A DNA stretch of 16,377 bases from Temnopleurus reevesii (lineage: Eukaryota > Echinodermata > Echinoidea > Temnopleuroida > Temnopleuridae), in NCBI GenBank assembly GCA_036244855.1, contig BQKZ01002462.1, positions 1 to 16,377 on the forward strand, written 5' to 3'. Within the stretch, counting starts at the first letter, position 1; each line of letters opens with the position of its first letter. Below are positions 16,141 to 16,377 of the stretch, piece after piece. Position numbers and translations under genes: made by a program. Under the pieces are notes generated by a model. The model was not told the origin of the DNA. It worked only from the letters and a program-made list of their open reading frames with translations, and made no database searches.

Positions 16141-16142
16141 CA

Positions 16143-16181
<39 letters not shown>
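16141..16181. repeat. (ATA)n microsatellite next to a splice acceptor
   Basis: About 12 ATA triplets on the plus strand, so (ATT)n on the coding strand. It ends about 8 bp before the acceptor AG of exon 1 and supplies most of its pyrimidine tract. Confidence 0.95.
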
Positions 16182-16183
<2 letters not shown>

Positions 16184-16377
16184 TAACACTATCTGCGGAA
16201 AAAGGGGAATTGCTATATTGTGTTCTAAAAGGCGAAAAAAGGCGAAAATATGAATTTGCTCATAACAGTCACAAAAAATGAATATTTAAAGAAAAATCAT
16301 TACAGGGACTTCCTTTTGATGTCTTTAAGTCGTTTATGTATAAAAATACAAGTTTGGAATAAATGTGCATTTTTAAA
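16182..16377 (-). other. Intron upstream of exon 1, cut by the window edge
   Basis: AT-rich sequence with no exon-like features up to the right edge. The rest of the triple-helix exons and the 5' end of the gene lie beyond. Confidence 0.8.

Noticed and set aside
1..16377. CRISPR array, bacterial operon, tRNA or rRNA gene
   Set aside because: No spaced direct repeats of CRISPR type, no ribosome-binding sites or operon layout, and no cloverleaf or rRNA core sequence seen.

Overview
The window is animal nuclear DNA: AT-rich, intron-rich and full of simple repeats, hairpin elements and non-LTR retroelement tails, with no bacterial-style operons. The only gene I can support is the 3' half of a fibrillar (clade A/B/C-type) procollagen alpha-chain gene. 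It lies on the minus strand and runs from beyond the right edge to a stop codon at 2826-2828. The repeat style (CAT/GAT and ATA microsatellites, short foldback elements, LINE 3' ends tailed by simple repeats) and the collagen architecture fit a marine invertebrate deuterostome, most likely an echinoderm such as a sea urchin. That organism call is inference; no marker here fixes the species.

Layout, 5' to 3' of the gene (right to left). Five small Gly-X-Y exons end the triple helix: 16131-16024 (108 bp), 15511-15458 (54 bp), 13820-13749 (72 bp), 12925-12908 (18 bp) and 12032-12012 (21 bp). The 481-bp junction exon 11197-10717 follows; it carries the C-telopeptide-like linker, a furin-type KRRKR site and the start of the C-propeptide. 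Four more exons complete the C-propeptide: 9459-9347, 5156-5088, 3798-3583 and 2969-2826. All ten have GT/AG borders, keep one continuous frame, and give 431 residues plus stop. All eight cysteines expected of a homotrimer-competent fibrillar C-propeptide are present. The 3' UTR runs left from 2825, with AATAAA candidates at 1739-1734 and at 1214-1192.

The introns (0.5 to 4.2 kb) hold the rest. They contain a relic duplicate of exon 16131-16024 with a destroyed donor (15938-15891), a four-copy tandem array of about 170 bp with telomere-like CCTAAA runs (10015-10675), a 151-bp terminal-inverted-repeat element (14334-14484), several retroelement 3' ends with simple-repeat tails, and microsatellites that abut splice sites. 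Left of the gene, a long degenerate CAT satellite (1-597) is followed by two hairpin MITE-like elements (614-793 and 906-1058).

The product would be a secreted pro-alpha chain. The C-propeptide selects and trimerises chains in the ER, the helix zips up from its C-terminal end, and the propeptide is then removed outside or late in secretion, here plausibly by a furin-like protease. I see no novel multi-gene system. The points worth a second look are the relic exon, the micro-exons at the helix end, the furin site, the shortened chain-recognition loop and the repeat structures.
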